A DNA stretch of 64,000 nt from DATIYF01 sp035517775 (GTDB taxonomy: Bacteria > Acidobacteriota > Terriglobia > Terriglobales > Acidobacteriaceae). Below are positions 26,513 to 35,191 of the stretch, piece after piece (position 1 is the stretch's first letter; the number at the start of each line of letters is the position of its first letter). Both the position numbers and the translations under genes were made by a program. The stretch lies in contig DATIYF010000083.1 in NCBI GenBank assembly GCA_035517775.1, positions 1 to 64,000 on the forward strand. Reading direction: 5' to 3'. The notes under the pieces were generated by a model that was given only the letters and a program-made list of their open reading frames with translations, did not search any database and was not told the DNA's origin.

Positions 26513-28707
26513 CGGCTGGAGTGGGAGGCGATGAAAGCGGCCGCGTCCACGCGCACGGGCTGTCCCGACAGCCGGGAATTCTCGGCGGCCAGAGTCGCCA
26601 GGGTCGTGGCTACTAATTCGGCGAAGGAAATAGGCGCCTGGCTGCCGTTGCGAATGGCCGAAGCGAAAGCCTGCCACTCAGCGCGGTGACCTTTGTCCTG
26701 CCGCAGGCGTGAGCGGAATATTCGCTTGCGCCCATGGCGAATGAGCTCCAGGCTGCGAAAATCTTCCAGCACCGCGACGCTTCCGCCGCCAAAAACTTCA
26801 ATCCTCTCTTTTGAGAACCTGCGGTCGCCGTTCGCCAGGTAGGTGATCGCGCCCTGAGAGCCGTTGGCAAACTGCAGCGACACGGCCACATTGTCGCCCG
26901 AGTATTGGCCGGAATTGGCGAGCGCGCGGGTTTGCACCTCGACCGGCGGGGCGCCGGCCAAAAAGCTCAGAAAATCCACAAAGTGGCAAACCTCGCCCAG
27001 CATGCGGCCGCCCCCCTGTTCCGGATCATTCAGCCAATGATCGGGCGCGAGATAGCCGGCATTCACGCGGTAATGCATCGCCAGAGGTTCCTGAATTTCC
27101 GCGAGAAACTTCTTCATCGATACCGCCATCGGGGCGAAGCGCCGGTTGAATCCGACCATAAGCAGCGAGTTGGCCGCTGAGTATGCAGTCACCATCCCGG
27201 CCAGTTCTTCCTCGCGCAGGCAAAGCGGCTTTTCGCAAAAGACGTGCTTGCCGGCGTGCAGGGCGTTGAGTACCTGTACCGCGTGCAGATTGTGCCGGGT
27301 GGCAATGGCAATCGTGCTCACCGCGGCGTCCTCCAGAATCTGGGCTTCGTCTGTGGCGCAATAGCGAAAGCCAAACTTGTCGGCCGCGTGGCGGGCGTGG
27401 GAGCCATTGGCAGCGCACACGCCGGCGAACTCAACGCCAGATATTTGCTTAATCGCGGGCAGCAGCGTGCTCATGGCGAAGCCGCCCGCACCCAGAAGGC
27501 CAAGCGAAACTTCTTTCCGGCCTGCGGTATTGGGCGCCGAGGCCCGAACTTCGACCCGGGAAGTCTCCGCCGCCTCTTCGGAATATGTGATCAGTACGCC
27601 TAAGTGCGGCTCATGCGCCTCCCCGGTAATCAGCTCATAGGCGCCGCGAGCGCTCTCGACCGGAAAGCGATGCGTGATCAGCGATTGCAGGTCGAGCTTC
27701 TTCCCGGCAAGAAGCTGGAGAAAGGCCTGCATGTTGCGGGTTTCGGTCCAGCGCACATAGCCGATGGGATAGTCACGGCCCTTTTGCTCGTAGGCCACGT
27801 CGTAGCGGCCGGGGCCATAGGAGCGCGCCACGCGGAAATCGAGCTCTTTCTCGTAGAAGGGGCGGCGATCGAGTTCCAGGCCAACCACGCCCACAGAAAC
27901 CACGATGCCGCGATCACGCGCCACTTCGGCCGCAAGATGCACCGGGGCGCTGCTGGAAGTTTCCGCCGCGATAATGACGGAATCGGCGCCCTGGCCGCCA
28001 GAGGCCTGCCGGCATAGATCGCGGAATTCGGAATCGGTGGAGCAGGCCGCTTCGGCGCCAAGCCGCAACGCCAGCGCAGCCCGGCCGGGAGCGATATCCA
28101 TGCCCAGCACGCGGCAGCCGGCCGCCTTCAGAATCTGTACCGTCAGCTGGCCGAGCAGCCCGAGGCCAATGATGGCAACAACATCTCCGAGCTTGGCCTC
28201 GGCCGTGCGCATGCCATGCAGCGCCACCGCGCCCACGGTAGTAAATGCCGCCTCCTCAAAACTGACAGTTGCTTCGCCCCCGGGAATCGGCGCCGTCAGC
28301 AACCGAGGTACGCAGGCGAATTCCGCGTGCACCGCAAAACCGGCCCCGGCGCAGGCCACGCGATCGCCGGGCCGTAAATCGTTTACGCCTTCGCCGGCGC
28401 CCACCACGGTCCCGGCGCTGCTGTAGCCGAGAGCGCTCGGCTGATCCAGGCGGTTGCGCACGGCGCCAAGCGCAGAGAACAGCCCATCCCGCTGGATTTT
28501 GGCCATCACCTCGCGCACCAGGTCGGGGCGAGCTTTGGCCTTCTGCAAAAGGTTCTTGCGGGCAAATTCAGAGGAGGCCCGCTCCGTCCCCGCCGAAACC
28601 AGCGAGGCGGCCATGCGCACCAGCACGCAGCCCGGCAACACTTTCGGCGAGGGAACCTCGGCGACTGCGACTTCTCCCGTGCGCACGTCCTGCAGAACCT
28701 GCTTCAT
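26509..28707 (-). CDS. Bi-domain oxidoreductase: zinc-type alcohol dehydrogenase fused to Gfo/Idh/MocA
   Basis: 732 residues from the ATG at 28707, which overlaps the AsnB stop (ATGA). Residues about 1-380 are a medium-chain alcohol dehydrogenase (SAGTERA, GYSSAGTVVGAGEGV, Rossmann GLGLLGQLTVQILKAAG). Residues about 400-690 are a Gfo/Idh/MocA dehydrogenase (LLGAGGFAMSTLLPAI, CEKPLCL, GFNRRFAPM). Fusions of this type recur in polysaccharide loci next to heparinase-like genes. Two NAD(P)-dependent steps on a sugar nucleotide or glycan are inferred; the substrate is unknown. Confidence 0.88.
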   Translation of the reverse strand: MKQVLQDVRTGEVAVAEVPSPKVLPGCVLVRMAASLVSAGTERASSEFARKNLLQKAKARPDLVREVMAKIQRDGLFSALGAVRNRLDQPSALGYSSAGTVVGAGEGVNDLRPGDRVACAGAGFAVHAEFACVPRLLTAPIPGGEATVSFEEAAFTTVGAVALHGMRTAEAKLGDVVAIIGLGLLGQLTVQILKAAGCRVLGMDIAPGRAALALRLGAEAACSTDSEFRDLCRQASGGQGADSVIIAAETSSSAPVHLAAEVARDRGIVVSVGVVGLELDRRPFYEKELDFRVARSYGPGRYDVAYEQKGRDYPIGYVRWTETRNMQAFLQLLAGKKLDLQSLITHRFPVESARGAYELITGEAHEPHLGVLITYSEEAAETSRVEVRASAPNTAGRKEVSLGLLGAGGFAMSTLLPAIKQISGVEFAGVCAANGSHARHAADKFGFRYCATDEAQILEDAAVSTIAIATRHNLHAVQVLNALHAGKHVFCEKPLCLREEELAGMVTAYSAANSLLMVGFNRRFAPMAVSMKKFLAEIQEPLAMHYRVNAGYLAPDHWLNDPEQGGGRMLGEVCHFVDFLSFLAGAPPVEVQTRALANSGQYSGDNVAVSLQFANGSQGAITYLANGDRRFSKERIEVFGGGSVAVLEDFRSLELIRHGRKRIFRSRLRQDKGHRAEWQAFASAIRNGSQAPISFAELVATTLATLAAENSRLSGQPVRVDAAAFIASHSSR

Positions 28708-30695
28708 ACCGTAGCCGCCTGGCGGGCGTGAATCGAATCGGCGGCAAACCGCCGCGCGCCGCCATCCAGAAAAATCTGCGCCCAGAGCTCGATGGTCAGG
28801 AACTGCCAAATTTGTGAAGACCAGTCCTGCGCGCCGCGGCGATGCTCCTCCACCATGGCGCGCACCGCCTGCGGATGGAACAGCCCCCGCTGCCGTAGCC
28901 GCGACTCGGAAAGAAGCTCATCGGCCATTTCGCGCAAATCATTGGCCAGCCAGTAATCCACCGGGGCGGCAAAGCCCGCCTTGGGCTGGGCCAGCACTTC
29001 TTCCGGCAGAATCCCGCGCATCGCTTTGCGAAAAATGTATTTCGTCGTGGGCCGGAGAAATCCTTTGAGCTTCATATGCGGGGGCACGTTCCAGGCCACA
29101 AACTCCGCCAGTTCGCGGTCGAGAAATGGCACGCGCACTTCGACCGATGAAGCCATGCTCATTTTATCGTTGTAAGTCAGATTCAGGCTGACCATGAAGA
29201 TCTTGGTATCCAGGTAAAGCATCTGGTGCAGGAAGTCCGCTGCGCCAATCTGCTCAAACGCCGCCCGGTGCCTCGCCCCCGGATCGCATGCCCGCAACTC
29301 TTCCGCCAGGTCGGGGGTGTACAGCGACTGCTTGCGCTGATCATCCATGTAGGTGCAGTTCATGATAAAGCGCTCAACCGCTGGCAGCGACGCGCTGCGC
29401 GCCATCTTTTTTGCGAAGCGAATCTGCCCCTTGGCGCGAGTACCGCGCAGGCTGGGCAGGCGCAGCGTGCCGGCTTCCATCATTCCCCGCACAAGACCTG
29501 GCACACGCCTGTAAGCCTCCGCCCAGAAGTGGGCGATGTGCTTGCGATACCCGGCGAACAGTTCATCGCCACCAACCCCGGAGAGCAGCACGGTCGCCGA
29601 TTGGCGCGCCTCGCGGCAGACCAGGTATGCCGGAATGAGGGCGTGGTCGGCGGTGGGCTCGTCCATGTGCCAGGTAAGCCGAGGCAACAGTCCGGCAACG
29701 TCTGGCTCGACTACGATTTCGTGATGCTCGCAGCCCAGCCGCTTCGCCAGGCGCCTGGCTACGCCGGGATCATCGAGCGTGGCCTCTCCCACGCGATACT
29801 TGCGTGGAAACGTGATGGTGTAGGTACGCACCGGCTGCTGCGTGGCCTGCGTCATCATTGCCGCGATGCTTGAGGAATCCAGGCCCGCGCTCAGGAACGC
29901 GCCGATGGGAACGTCGCTGACCATCTGACCCTCCACCGAACGGCGAAAGCGCTGCCGGATTTCCTCCGTCAGTTCTGCTTCCGAGCGCAAGTAGGACGCG
30001 CCGGCCGGGGGAAAGCGCAGGTCCCAATACTGCCGGATGGAAAGTTCTCCGCCACAAAAAGTCGCGCAGTGCCCGGCGGGGAGCTTATAAACGCCGCGAA
30101 ACATCGTGTTGGGATCGGGCACCCAGAGAAAGGTCAGAAACTGGTGGAGAGATTTCGGGTCAAGCTCCGCCTCAATGCCAGGCACCTCCAGCAGGGCCTT
30201 TACCTCAGATGCGAAGGCCAGCCGGCCGGCACTTTGGCTGTAGTAGAGGGGCTTTACGCCAAAGTGGTCGCGTGCCAGAAAGACCGTGGGCTTGCCCGGG
30301 CGCAAATCGCAAATGGCAAAGGCAAACATGCCATTCAGGCGTTTGACGCAGTCCGGCCCCTCGCGCTGGTAGAGCTTCAGAATGACTTCGGTATCGGTGT
30401 CAGAGAGAAACCGGTCGCCTTTGCTTTGCAGCTCGGCACGCAGCTCGGCGAAGTTGTAAACCTCGCCGTTGTAAGTGATCCAGAGCGAGCCATCTTCATT
30501 GCGCATGGGCATGTGGCCGCTCGAGGAAAGATCAAGAATGGCCAGCCGGCGGCTGCCCAGGCCGATGTAGGAACCGTCGGGAAAATGCTGCTCCCATACG
30601 CCGGCGTCATCCGGACCGCGATGCGCCTGCACGGCGACCATGCGCACCAGCGTCTCCCTGTCCCCACAATTGACCAGACCGCTAATTCCGCACAT
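28704..30695 (-). CDS. asnB: Asparagine synthetase-like amidotransferase (first copy)
   Basis: 663 residues. The N-terminal class II glutamine amidotransferase has the Cys2 nucleophile (MCGISG), RGPDD, YNGEVYN and SDTDTEV. The C-terminal synthetase domain has a PP-loop that reads SAGLDSSS instead of the usual SGGLDSS, plus GVGGDELFAGY. True AsnB makes asparagine. In surface-polysaccharide loci related enzymes amidate hexuronic acids, which the context favours here. It lies 8 bp after the GT2 gene and is coupled to the oxidoreductase. Only about the general fold is it similar to the second copy at 32527. Confidence 0.9.
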   Translation of the reverse strand: MCGISGLVNCGDRETLVRMVAVQAHRGPDDAGVWEQHFPDGSYIGLGSRRLAILDLSSSGHMPMRNEDGSLWITYNGEVYNFAELRAELQSKGDRFLSDTDTEVILKLYQREGPDCVKRLNGMFAFAICDLRPGKPTVFLARDHFGVKPLYYSQSAGRLAFASEVKALLEVPGIEAELDPKSLHQFLTFLWVPDPNTMFRGVYKLPAGHCATFCGGELSIRQYWDLRFPPAGASYLRSEAELTEEIRQRFRRSVEGQMVSDVPIGAFLSAGLDSSSIAAMMTQATQQPVRTYTITFPRKYRVGEATLDDPGVARRLAKRLGCEHHEIVVEPDVAGLLPRLTWHMDEPTADHALIPAYLVCREARQSATVLLSGVGGDELFAGYRKHIAHFWAEAYRRVPGLVRGMMEAGTLRLPSLRGTRAKGQIRFAKKMARSASLPAVERFIMNCTYMDDQRKQSLYTPDLAEELRACDPGARHRAAFEQIGAADFLHQMLYLDTKIFMVSLNLTYNDKMSMASSVEVRVPFLDRELAEFVAWNVPPHMKLKGFLRPTTKYIFRKAMRGILPEEVLAQPKAGFAAPVDYWLANDLREMADELLSESRLRQRGLFHPQAVRAMVEEHRRGAQDWSSQIWQFLTIELWAQIFLDGGARRFAADSIHARQAATV

Positions 30696-30703
30696 ATGAG
30701 GCG

Positions 30704-31603
30704 TCAGCCCTCTTTGGCGCGCAATTCGTAAATTTTAGCCTTAATGTGAAAAAACTGAATGCCCTGAAACACGCAATAGATCAAGCCCGGCATGCCATCG
30801 AGAAATCCCAGCCGGAGGAAATACCGGTAAAGGAAAAAAAGAATCGGCGAGCCGGGCAGGGCGAAAAGGTTCTTCCTCAGCCAGCGACGCCGCTGCGCCT
30901 GGCTGCCAAAGAGCGATGGCGGAAGCTCGCGCCTGCCCTCTTCCCCGCGCCGCCACACCTGCGCTTCCCAGTTGGAGTATTCATTGTGCTTCGAAATATA
31001 GTGCGAAAGCGATTCGAGGTTGCGGTGCAACAGAGGATTCTTCAAGCGCGCGGTGCGGCCCTCGACCACAATGTGCTCGTGCACCTCCATGTCGGCCATG
31101 GAAGCATCCTGGTCTTTCAGGCGGCATTCGAAGCGGCCTTGGCCCCGGCGAAACAGCGAGAGCTTGTAGAGGCGCGCGCCGCAATGGCGCAGCTCCCGCC
31201 CTAAAAAATATTGTTCCAAAGCAATGGAGTACCCATCGAAGCGGCAGTCATTCACGGCCTTCCTGATCTCTTCCTTCAGCGCGGGCGTGAGCGCTTCGTC
31301 AGCATCCATCAGCAGAATCCAGTCCTTGGCCAGCGGAAGAGTGTCCATGGCCCACTGGCGTTTCTTGGGCCATCCGCCTGCGTAATGGAACTGCACCGCC
31401 TGAGCGCCGTAGGCCCGGGCGATCTGGACCGTCTGGTCGGTGCTTTGCGAATCAATCACATAGACTTCTGCCACGCCGCGCAGAGACTCGAGACAAGCCG
31501 GAAGGTTGCGCGCTTCGTTGCGCACCGCCACGATCACGCTGACCGGAAGGGTTCCGGCGCGGGAGGTATTTGCCGCGGGCGAGCTCTCCTGCAGCTTTTG
31601 CAT
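30704..31603 (-). CDS. Family 2 glycosyltransferase (WaaE/KdtX-like)
   Basis: 299 residues. GT-A fold with VSVIVAVRNEARNL, the DSQSTDQT metal-site strand and LMDADEALTPAL (DxD-type DAD). The segment PKKRQWAMDTLP and DEALT are typical of the WaaE/KdtX branch of GT2 enzymes that add glucose or HexNAc to lipopolysaccharide core. A C-terminal amphipathic/hydrophobic patch (FFLYRYFLRLGFLDGMPGLIYCVFQGIQFF) suggests membrane association. First gene of the seven-gene operon ending at 20997; divergent from the methyltransferase at 31701. Confidence 0.9.
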   Translation of the reverse strand: MQKLQESSPAANTSRAGTLPVSVIVAVRNEARNLPACLESLRGVAEVYVIDSQSTDQTVQIARAYGAQAVQFHYAGGWPKKRQWAMDTLPLAKDWILLMDADEALTPALKEEIRKAVNDCRFDGYSIALEQYFLGRELRHCGARLYKLSLFRRGQGRFECRLKDQDASMADMEVHEHIVVEGRTARLKNPLLHRNLESLSHYISKHNEYSNWEAQVWRRGEEGRRELPPSLFGSQAQRRRWLRKNLFALPGSPILFFLYRYFLRLGFLDGMPGLIYCVFQGIQFFHIKAKIYELRAKEG

Positions 31604-31675
31604 GGCGAGAGTTAAGCATCATATTACCCGAATTCGGCGGCTCTCCCGGCGAGGTGCCAGGGCGTTGTGCTGTGT

Positions 31676-31695
31676 TAGTATCCGGCTCAAGCCGG
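31676..31695 (+). promoter_or_regulatory. -10-like box and hairpin before methyltransferase gene
   Basis: TAGTAT (31676-31681) is followed by a 5-bp hairpin CCGGC-TCAA-GCCGG (31682-31695) and the ATG at 31701. No -35 box is clear. The hairpin would lie at the 5' end of the message. Confidence 0.25.
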
Positions 31696-31700
31696 CGACC

Positions 31701-32525
31701 ATGGCGAATTCTCCTATCATTCCGGAGTTGAAGGAAGAGGTTCGCGAGTTCTGGAACTCCGATCCTTGCGGCTCGCGCTATCTCGAAGGCCCCCAGGAGC
31801 TGGAAGCGCATGCCCGGGCCCGCTACGCCCTGGAACCTTACATTCCGCAATTTGCCGGATTCGCAAAGGCGCGCGGTCTTTCGGTCCTGGAAATCGGCGT
31901 GGGCATGGGAGCAGATTATCTGGAATGGCTCAAAGCCGGGGCCAAAGCCACAGGCGTGGACCTGTCATCTTCCTCTGTGCAACGGGCGTGCCGCCGCTGC
32001 GAGCTGGCCGGGTATCACCCTGACCTGCAAGTCGCCGACGCGGAACACCTCCCCTTTCCTGACAATTCCTTTGACGTGGTTTATTCCTACGGAGTGATGC
32101 ACCACAGTCCCGACACAGAACAGTGTGTGCGCGAAGCCTGGCGGGTGCTGAAACCAGGCGGCGAGGCCCGCCTCATGATCTACCATCACCCCTCGCTCAC
32201 CGGGCTGATGTTGTGGCTGCGCTTCGGGCTGTGGCGTGGACACTCCCTGCGGCGTACGGTTTACCAGCGCCTCGAGAGCCCGGGTACTAAGACCTACACG
32301 CTTCAGGAAGCTCGCGGGCTCATGGCGGAGTTTGCAGAGGTGACGACGCGCCAGGTCTTCAGCCCCGGGGACTTGCTGCTCCATAAGCCTTCTGACCGTT
32401 ATAAGTCTCTCTTCTACCGGCTGCTTTGGGGACTCTATCCCCGGGCCTTAGCTCAGCGTTTCGGGAAAAGCTGGGGCTTGTTCCTGCTGATCACTGCGCG
32501 CAAGCCACCCGCGCCACATTCATGA
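31701..32525 (+). CDS. Class I SAM-dependent methyltransferase
   Basis: 274 residues from ATG 31701. The longer frame from 31506 runs through the divergent GT2 gene and is rejected. SAM motif I reads VLEIGVGMGADY (about 62-73), followed by GVDLS, a motif at DAEHLPFPDNSFDVVYSYGVMHH and RVLKPGGE. This is a Methyltransf_11 enzyme with an atypical C-terminal extension containing a hydrophobic stretch. It presumably methylates a sugar in the glycan made by neighbouring transferases. It ends 1 bp from the convergent asnB-like gene. Confidence 0.85.
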   Translation: MANSPIIPELKEEVREFWNSDPCGSRYLEGPQELEAHARARYALEPYIPQFAGFAKARGLSVLEIGVGMGADYLEWLKAGAKATGVDLSSSSVQRACRRCELAGYHPDLQVADAEHLPFPDNSFDVVYSYGVMHHSPDTEQCVREAWRVLKPGGEARLMIYHHPSLTGLMLWLRFGLWRGHSLRRTVYQRLESPGTKTYTLQEARGLMAEFAEVTTRQVFSPGDLLLHKPSDRYKSLFYRLLWGLYPRALAQRFGKSWGLFLLITARKPPAPHS

Positions 32526-32526
32526 A

Positions 32527-34428
32527 CTAGGCCGCCACGCCTTGCAACTCGCACCAACGCTCCAGCACGTAGAGCGACCAGGGTCGCGACCACGACGTCC
32601 GGCCACGTTGAAAGTCTTCCCACACGTCCTCGACCGCCTTTCCATTCAACAGCGAAGCCAACGGCCCCCCAGCTACGGCGCGGAGCGTATTTTCCATCTC
32701 TCCGTGCAGCTCTTGGCGCAGCCAGTGCTCAAAGGGCAAAGTAAATCCGCGCTTGCGGCGATGCACAATCTGGCCAGGAAGCGCGCCGTGCAGCGCACCC
32801 ACCAGCAGGGGTTTGGGCGTGTGGGGATCGAGCTTCCACGCGCCGGGCAGAGACATCAACTTCTCCGCCAGCACGTGATCAATCAGAGGCACGCGAACCT
32901 CCAGCCCATGAGCCATGCTCATTACATCGGAATCGCGCAGCAAGGTGTTCAGCATGTAGCAGCGCGCTTCGAGGTAAGAGACGCGATTGATGGGGTCGAA
33001 GCCCGCGCTCCGCCTGAGGCTCTCCGCCAGCGGGGCTTCGGCGCAAGCAAGCGGCCGCTCATCTCGCGAGCGCATGAGCGCCTGCCTGCCCTCGGGGGTA
33101 AACAACATTCTGGACAAGAAATAGGGATGAAGCAGGCTGCCATTCGAGCGCGCCAGGTCGGCGAGCTTGCGGTTCTGATCACTGGCGGGCGCAAGCCACG
33201 CGAAAATATCGGCCAGGGGCCGCCGTGCCACCCCCGGAACATTTCGCCAGAAGCGGGCGAAGCGCTCCAGCTTGGGAATGGTGCGGAACGAAGAGTAGCC
33301 GGCAAACAATTCATCTCCGCCCAACCCGGAAAGCGCCACTTTAATGCCGGCCGCGCGCGTATGCTGCGAGACCAGATACGTGTTGAAGCCATCCATGCTG
33401 GGCTGGTCCATGGCCTGCACGGCTGCGGGAATGGCGGTCAGCGCGTCCCCTTGCGAAACCATCAGTTCGTGGTGGTCGGTGCCGAACGCCTTGGCCACGG
33501 CGCGGGAGTATTCGGCCTCGCTATAATCCGCTTCGCGAAAAACAATGGAGAACGTGCTGACGCGTTCACCGCTGCGGCTCAAAATCCCGGCCAGGCTGCT
33601 GGAGTCAATGCCGCCGGAGAGGAATACCCCCACCGGAACATCGCTCACCATCTGCATGCGCACCGCCTGCTCGAGCGTGGCCTGGAGTTCCTCTTCCGCC
33701 TGGCCGCGGTTCGCCCCGGCCGGCTCGGCAGCGGCAGGCCCCAGGTCCCAGTACATCTCCTGCCGAATTTTGCCCTCTTCCCAGACCAGATAGTGCCCGG
33801 GCCGTAACGCGCTCACGCCCTCGATCAAGGTGATGGGATCGTACAGCGAACCAAAGCTCAGGTAGTTGAGCAGGCCGGCAGGGCTCAGCCGGCGCGCGAC
33901 TAGGCCTGTGCCCAGCAGGGTGCGCAGCTCAGAGGCAAAAAGAAATTTCTGCTCGGAAGCGTAGTAATAGAGCGGCTTGATGCCCATGGGATCGCGGCCC
34001 AGGATCAGACGGCGCTGGCGCGCATCCCACAGGGCAAAAGCGAACATGCCCCGCATTTCCCGGAAAGAGCGCTCGCCCCAGCGGCCGTAGGCCTTGAGCA
34101 GCACCTCCGTATCGCAGTGACTGGCAAAGCTCACTCCTTCGCTTTCCAGCCGCGCCCGCACCTCGCGAAAGTTGTAGATCTCGCCGTTGTAGGCGATCCA
34201 GTTTCCCCTCTCCGGGTCGCGCATGGGCTGGTGGCCAAGCGGCGAAAGGTCCAGAATCGCCAGCCGGCGGCTGCCCAAACCAATCTCCGTAGGCACGCCA
34301 GCGTCCTCATGCAGAATCACCGTGCCGGAATCGTCCGGCCCGCGGTGGGCAAGCGAATTTGTTGCCCGCTCCAGCAGTTCTGGAGCCAGCCTCCCGTTGC
34401 GAACGACAATGCCGGCAATGCCGCACAT
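32527..34428 (-). CDS. asnB: Asparagine synthetase-like amidotransferase (second copy)
   Basis: 633 residues with the Cys2 nucleophile (MCGIAG), RGPDDSG, YNGEIYNF and a canonical PP-loop SGGIDSSS followed by GLGGDELFAGY. It is diverged from the first copy at 28704, whose PP-loop is SAGLDSSS. As with that gene, amidation of a uronic acid or nonulosonate in the glycan is a reasonable alternative to asparagine synthesis. It is preceded by a 76-bp gap with a TAGTAT box (34447-34452, minus strand) 18 bp before the ATG. Confidence 0.9.
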   Translation of the reverse strand: MCGIAGIVVRNGRLAPELLERATNSLAHRGPDDSGTVILHEDAGVPTEIGLGSRRLAILDLSPLGHQPMRDPERGNWIAYNGEIYNFREVRARLESEGVSFASHCDTEVLLKAYGRWGERSFREMRGMFAFALWDARQRRLILGRDPMGIKPLYYYASEQKFLFASELRTLLGTGLVARRLSPAGLLNYLSFGSLYDPITLIEGVSALRPGHYLVWEEGKIRQEMYWDLGPAAAEPAGANRGQAEEELQATLEQAVRMQMVSDVPVGVFLSGGIDSSSLAGILSRSGERVSTFSIVFREADYSEAEYSRAVAKAFGTDHHELMVSQGDALTAIPAAVQAMDQPSMDGFNTYLVSQHTRAAGIKVALSGLGGDELFAGYSSFRTIPKLERFARFWRNVPGVARRPLADIFAWLAPASDQNRKLADLARSNGSLLHPYFLSRMLFTPEGRQALMRSRDERPLACAEAPLAESLRRSAGFDPINRVSYLEARCYMLNTLLRDSDVMSMAHGLEVRVPLIDHVLAEKLMSLPGAWKLDPHTPKPLLVGALHGALPGQIVHRRKRGFTLPFEHWLRQELHGEMENTLRAVAGGPLASLLNGKAVEDVWEDFQRGRTSWSRPWSLYVLERWCELQGVAA

Positions 34429-34504
34429 GGTAGCGCGTCAAACACCATACTATCTTGATTTCCCTGGTTGAGTTCCGGGCCGATTTCGGCAGACCGAAGC
34501 AAAC

Positions 34505-35161
34505 CTAGTTGAAGGCTTCTACATAAAGGGAGTGCGGCAAATCCTTGGCGTCCCCAGGCTCGAACGCCGGAACGTTCTCTCCGTAAAGCCGGCTCTTTCC
34601 TTCCGCCGATTCCTCCACTTGCGGAAAGCCGGCCTTGCGCAACTCCTCCTCGAGGTAGCTGAAGTCAAGGCTGGCCCGGTGCTGGCCATCGCAGAAGACG
34701 AAATTCGAAAAACGCCCGCCGAGAGAATCGAACTGGCTGGGATAGGAATAAAACCACTCGCTCCGGTTTTGGTAATAAGCCGTGATGGCATTGCGCAGGC
34801 TGGGCACCACTAGGCGCATGCCGCCTCCGGGCTTCAGTACGCGCGCGCACTCGCAGAAAAATCGCTGCAACTCGTCGGGAAAGAAGTGCTCCACCATGTG
34901 CGTGGAGTAGATGGAATCCACAGACGCATCGCGATACGGCAATCCGCATCGCACATCCAGCCACAGGTCCAGCTTCCGCGCCGGATTGGCGTCAATATTG
35001 ATAAAACCGGGCAGGTATTTTGGCCCGCACCCCAAATGCAGGTGCAGCGGGTGCCCGTTGGGGGAGCGCACCGAGTTGAGGCACCTCCGCAGCCAATAGT
35101 TGGGCAGCGTCGCCTTCGAAATCAGCAGAAAGGCTACGTCCTTATAGCGCTGATGCAGCAA
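34505..35161 (-). CDS. SAM-dependent methyltransferase
   Basis: 218 residues. Motifs LHLHLGCGPKYLPGFINID (SAM motif I, about 40-58), DASVDSIYSTHMVEHF and RVLKPGGGMRLVVPSL identify a class I methyltransferase of the type often found beside glycosyltransferases. It lies downstream of the GT4 gene at 35192 (30-bp gap) on the same strand and is probably the last gene of that run. Substrate unknown. Confidence 0.85.
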   Translation of the reverse strand: MLHQRYKDVAFLLISKATLPNYWLRRCLNSVRSPNGHPLHLHLGCGPKYLPGFINIDANPARKLDLWLDVRCGLPYRDASVDSIYSTHMVEHFFPDELQRFFCECARVLKPGGGMRLVVPSLRNAITAYYQNRSEWFYSYPSQFDSLGGRFSNFVFCDGQHRASLDFSYLEEELRKAGFPQVEESAEGKSRLYGENVPAFEPGDAKDLPHSLYVEAFN

Positions 35162-35191
35162 AAGATTGCCTCGGCAAACTGCGATTATAGA

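Noticed and set aside
32542..33807. 421-codon plus-strand frame opposite the second asnB-like gene
   Set aside because: Shadow of a gene with intact amidotransferase and PP-loop motifs.
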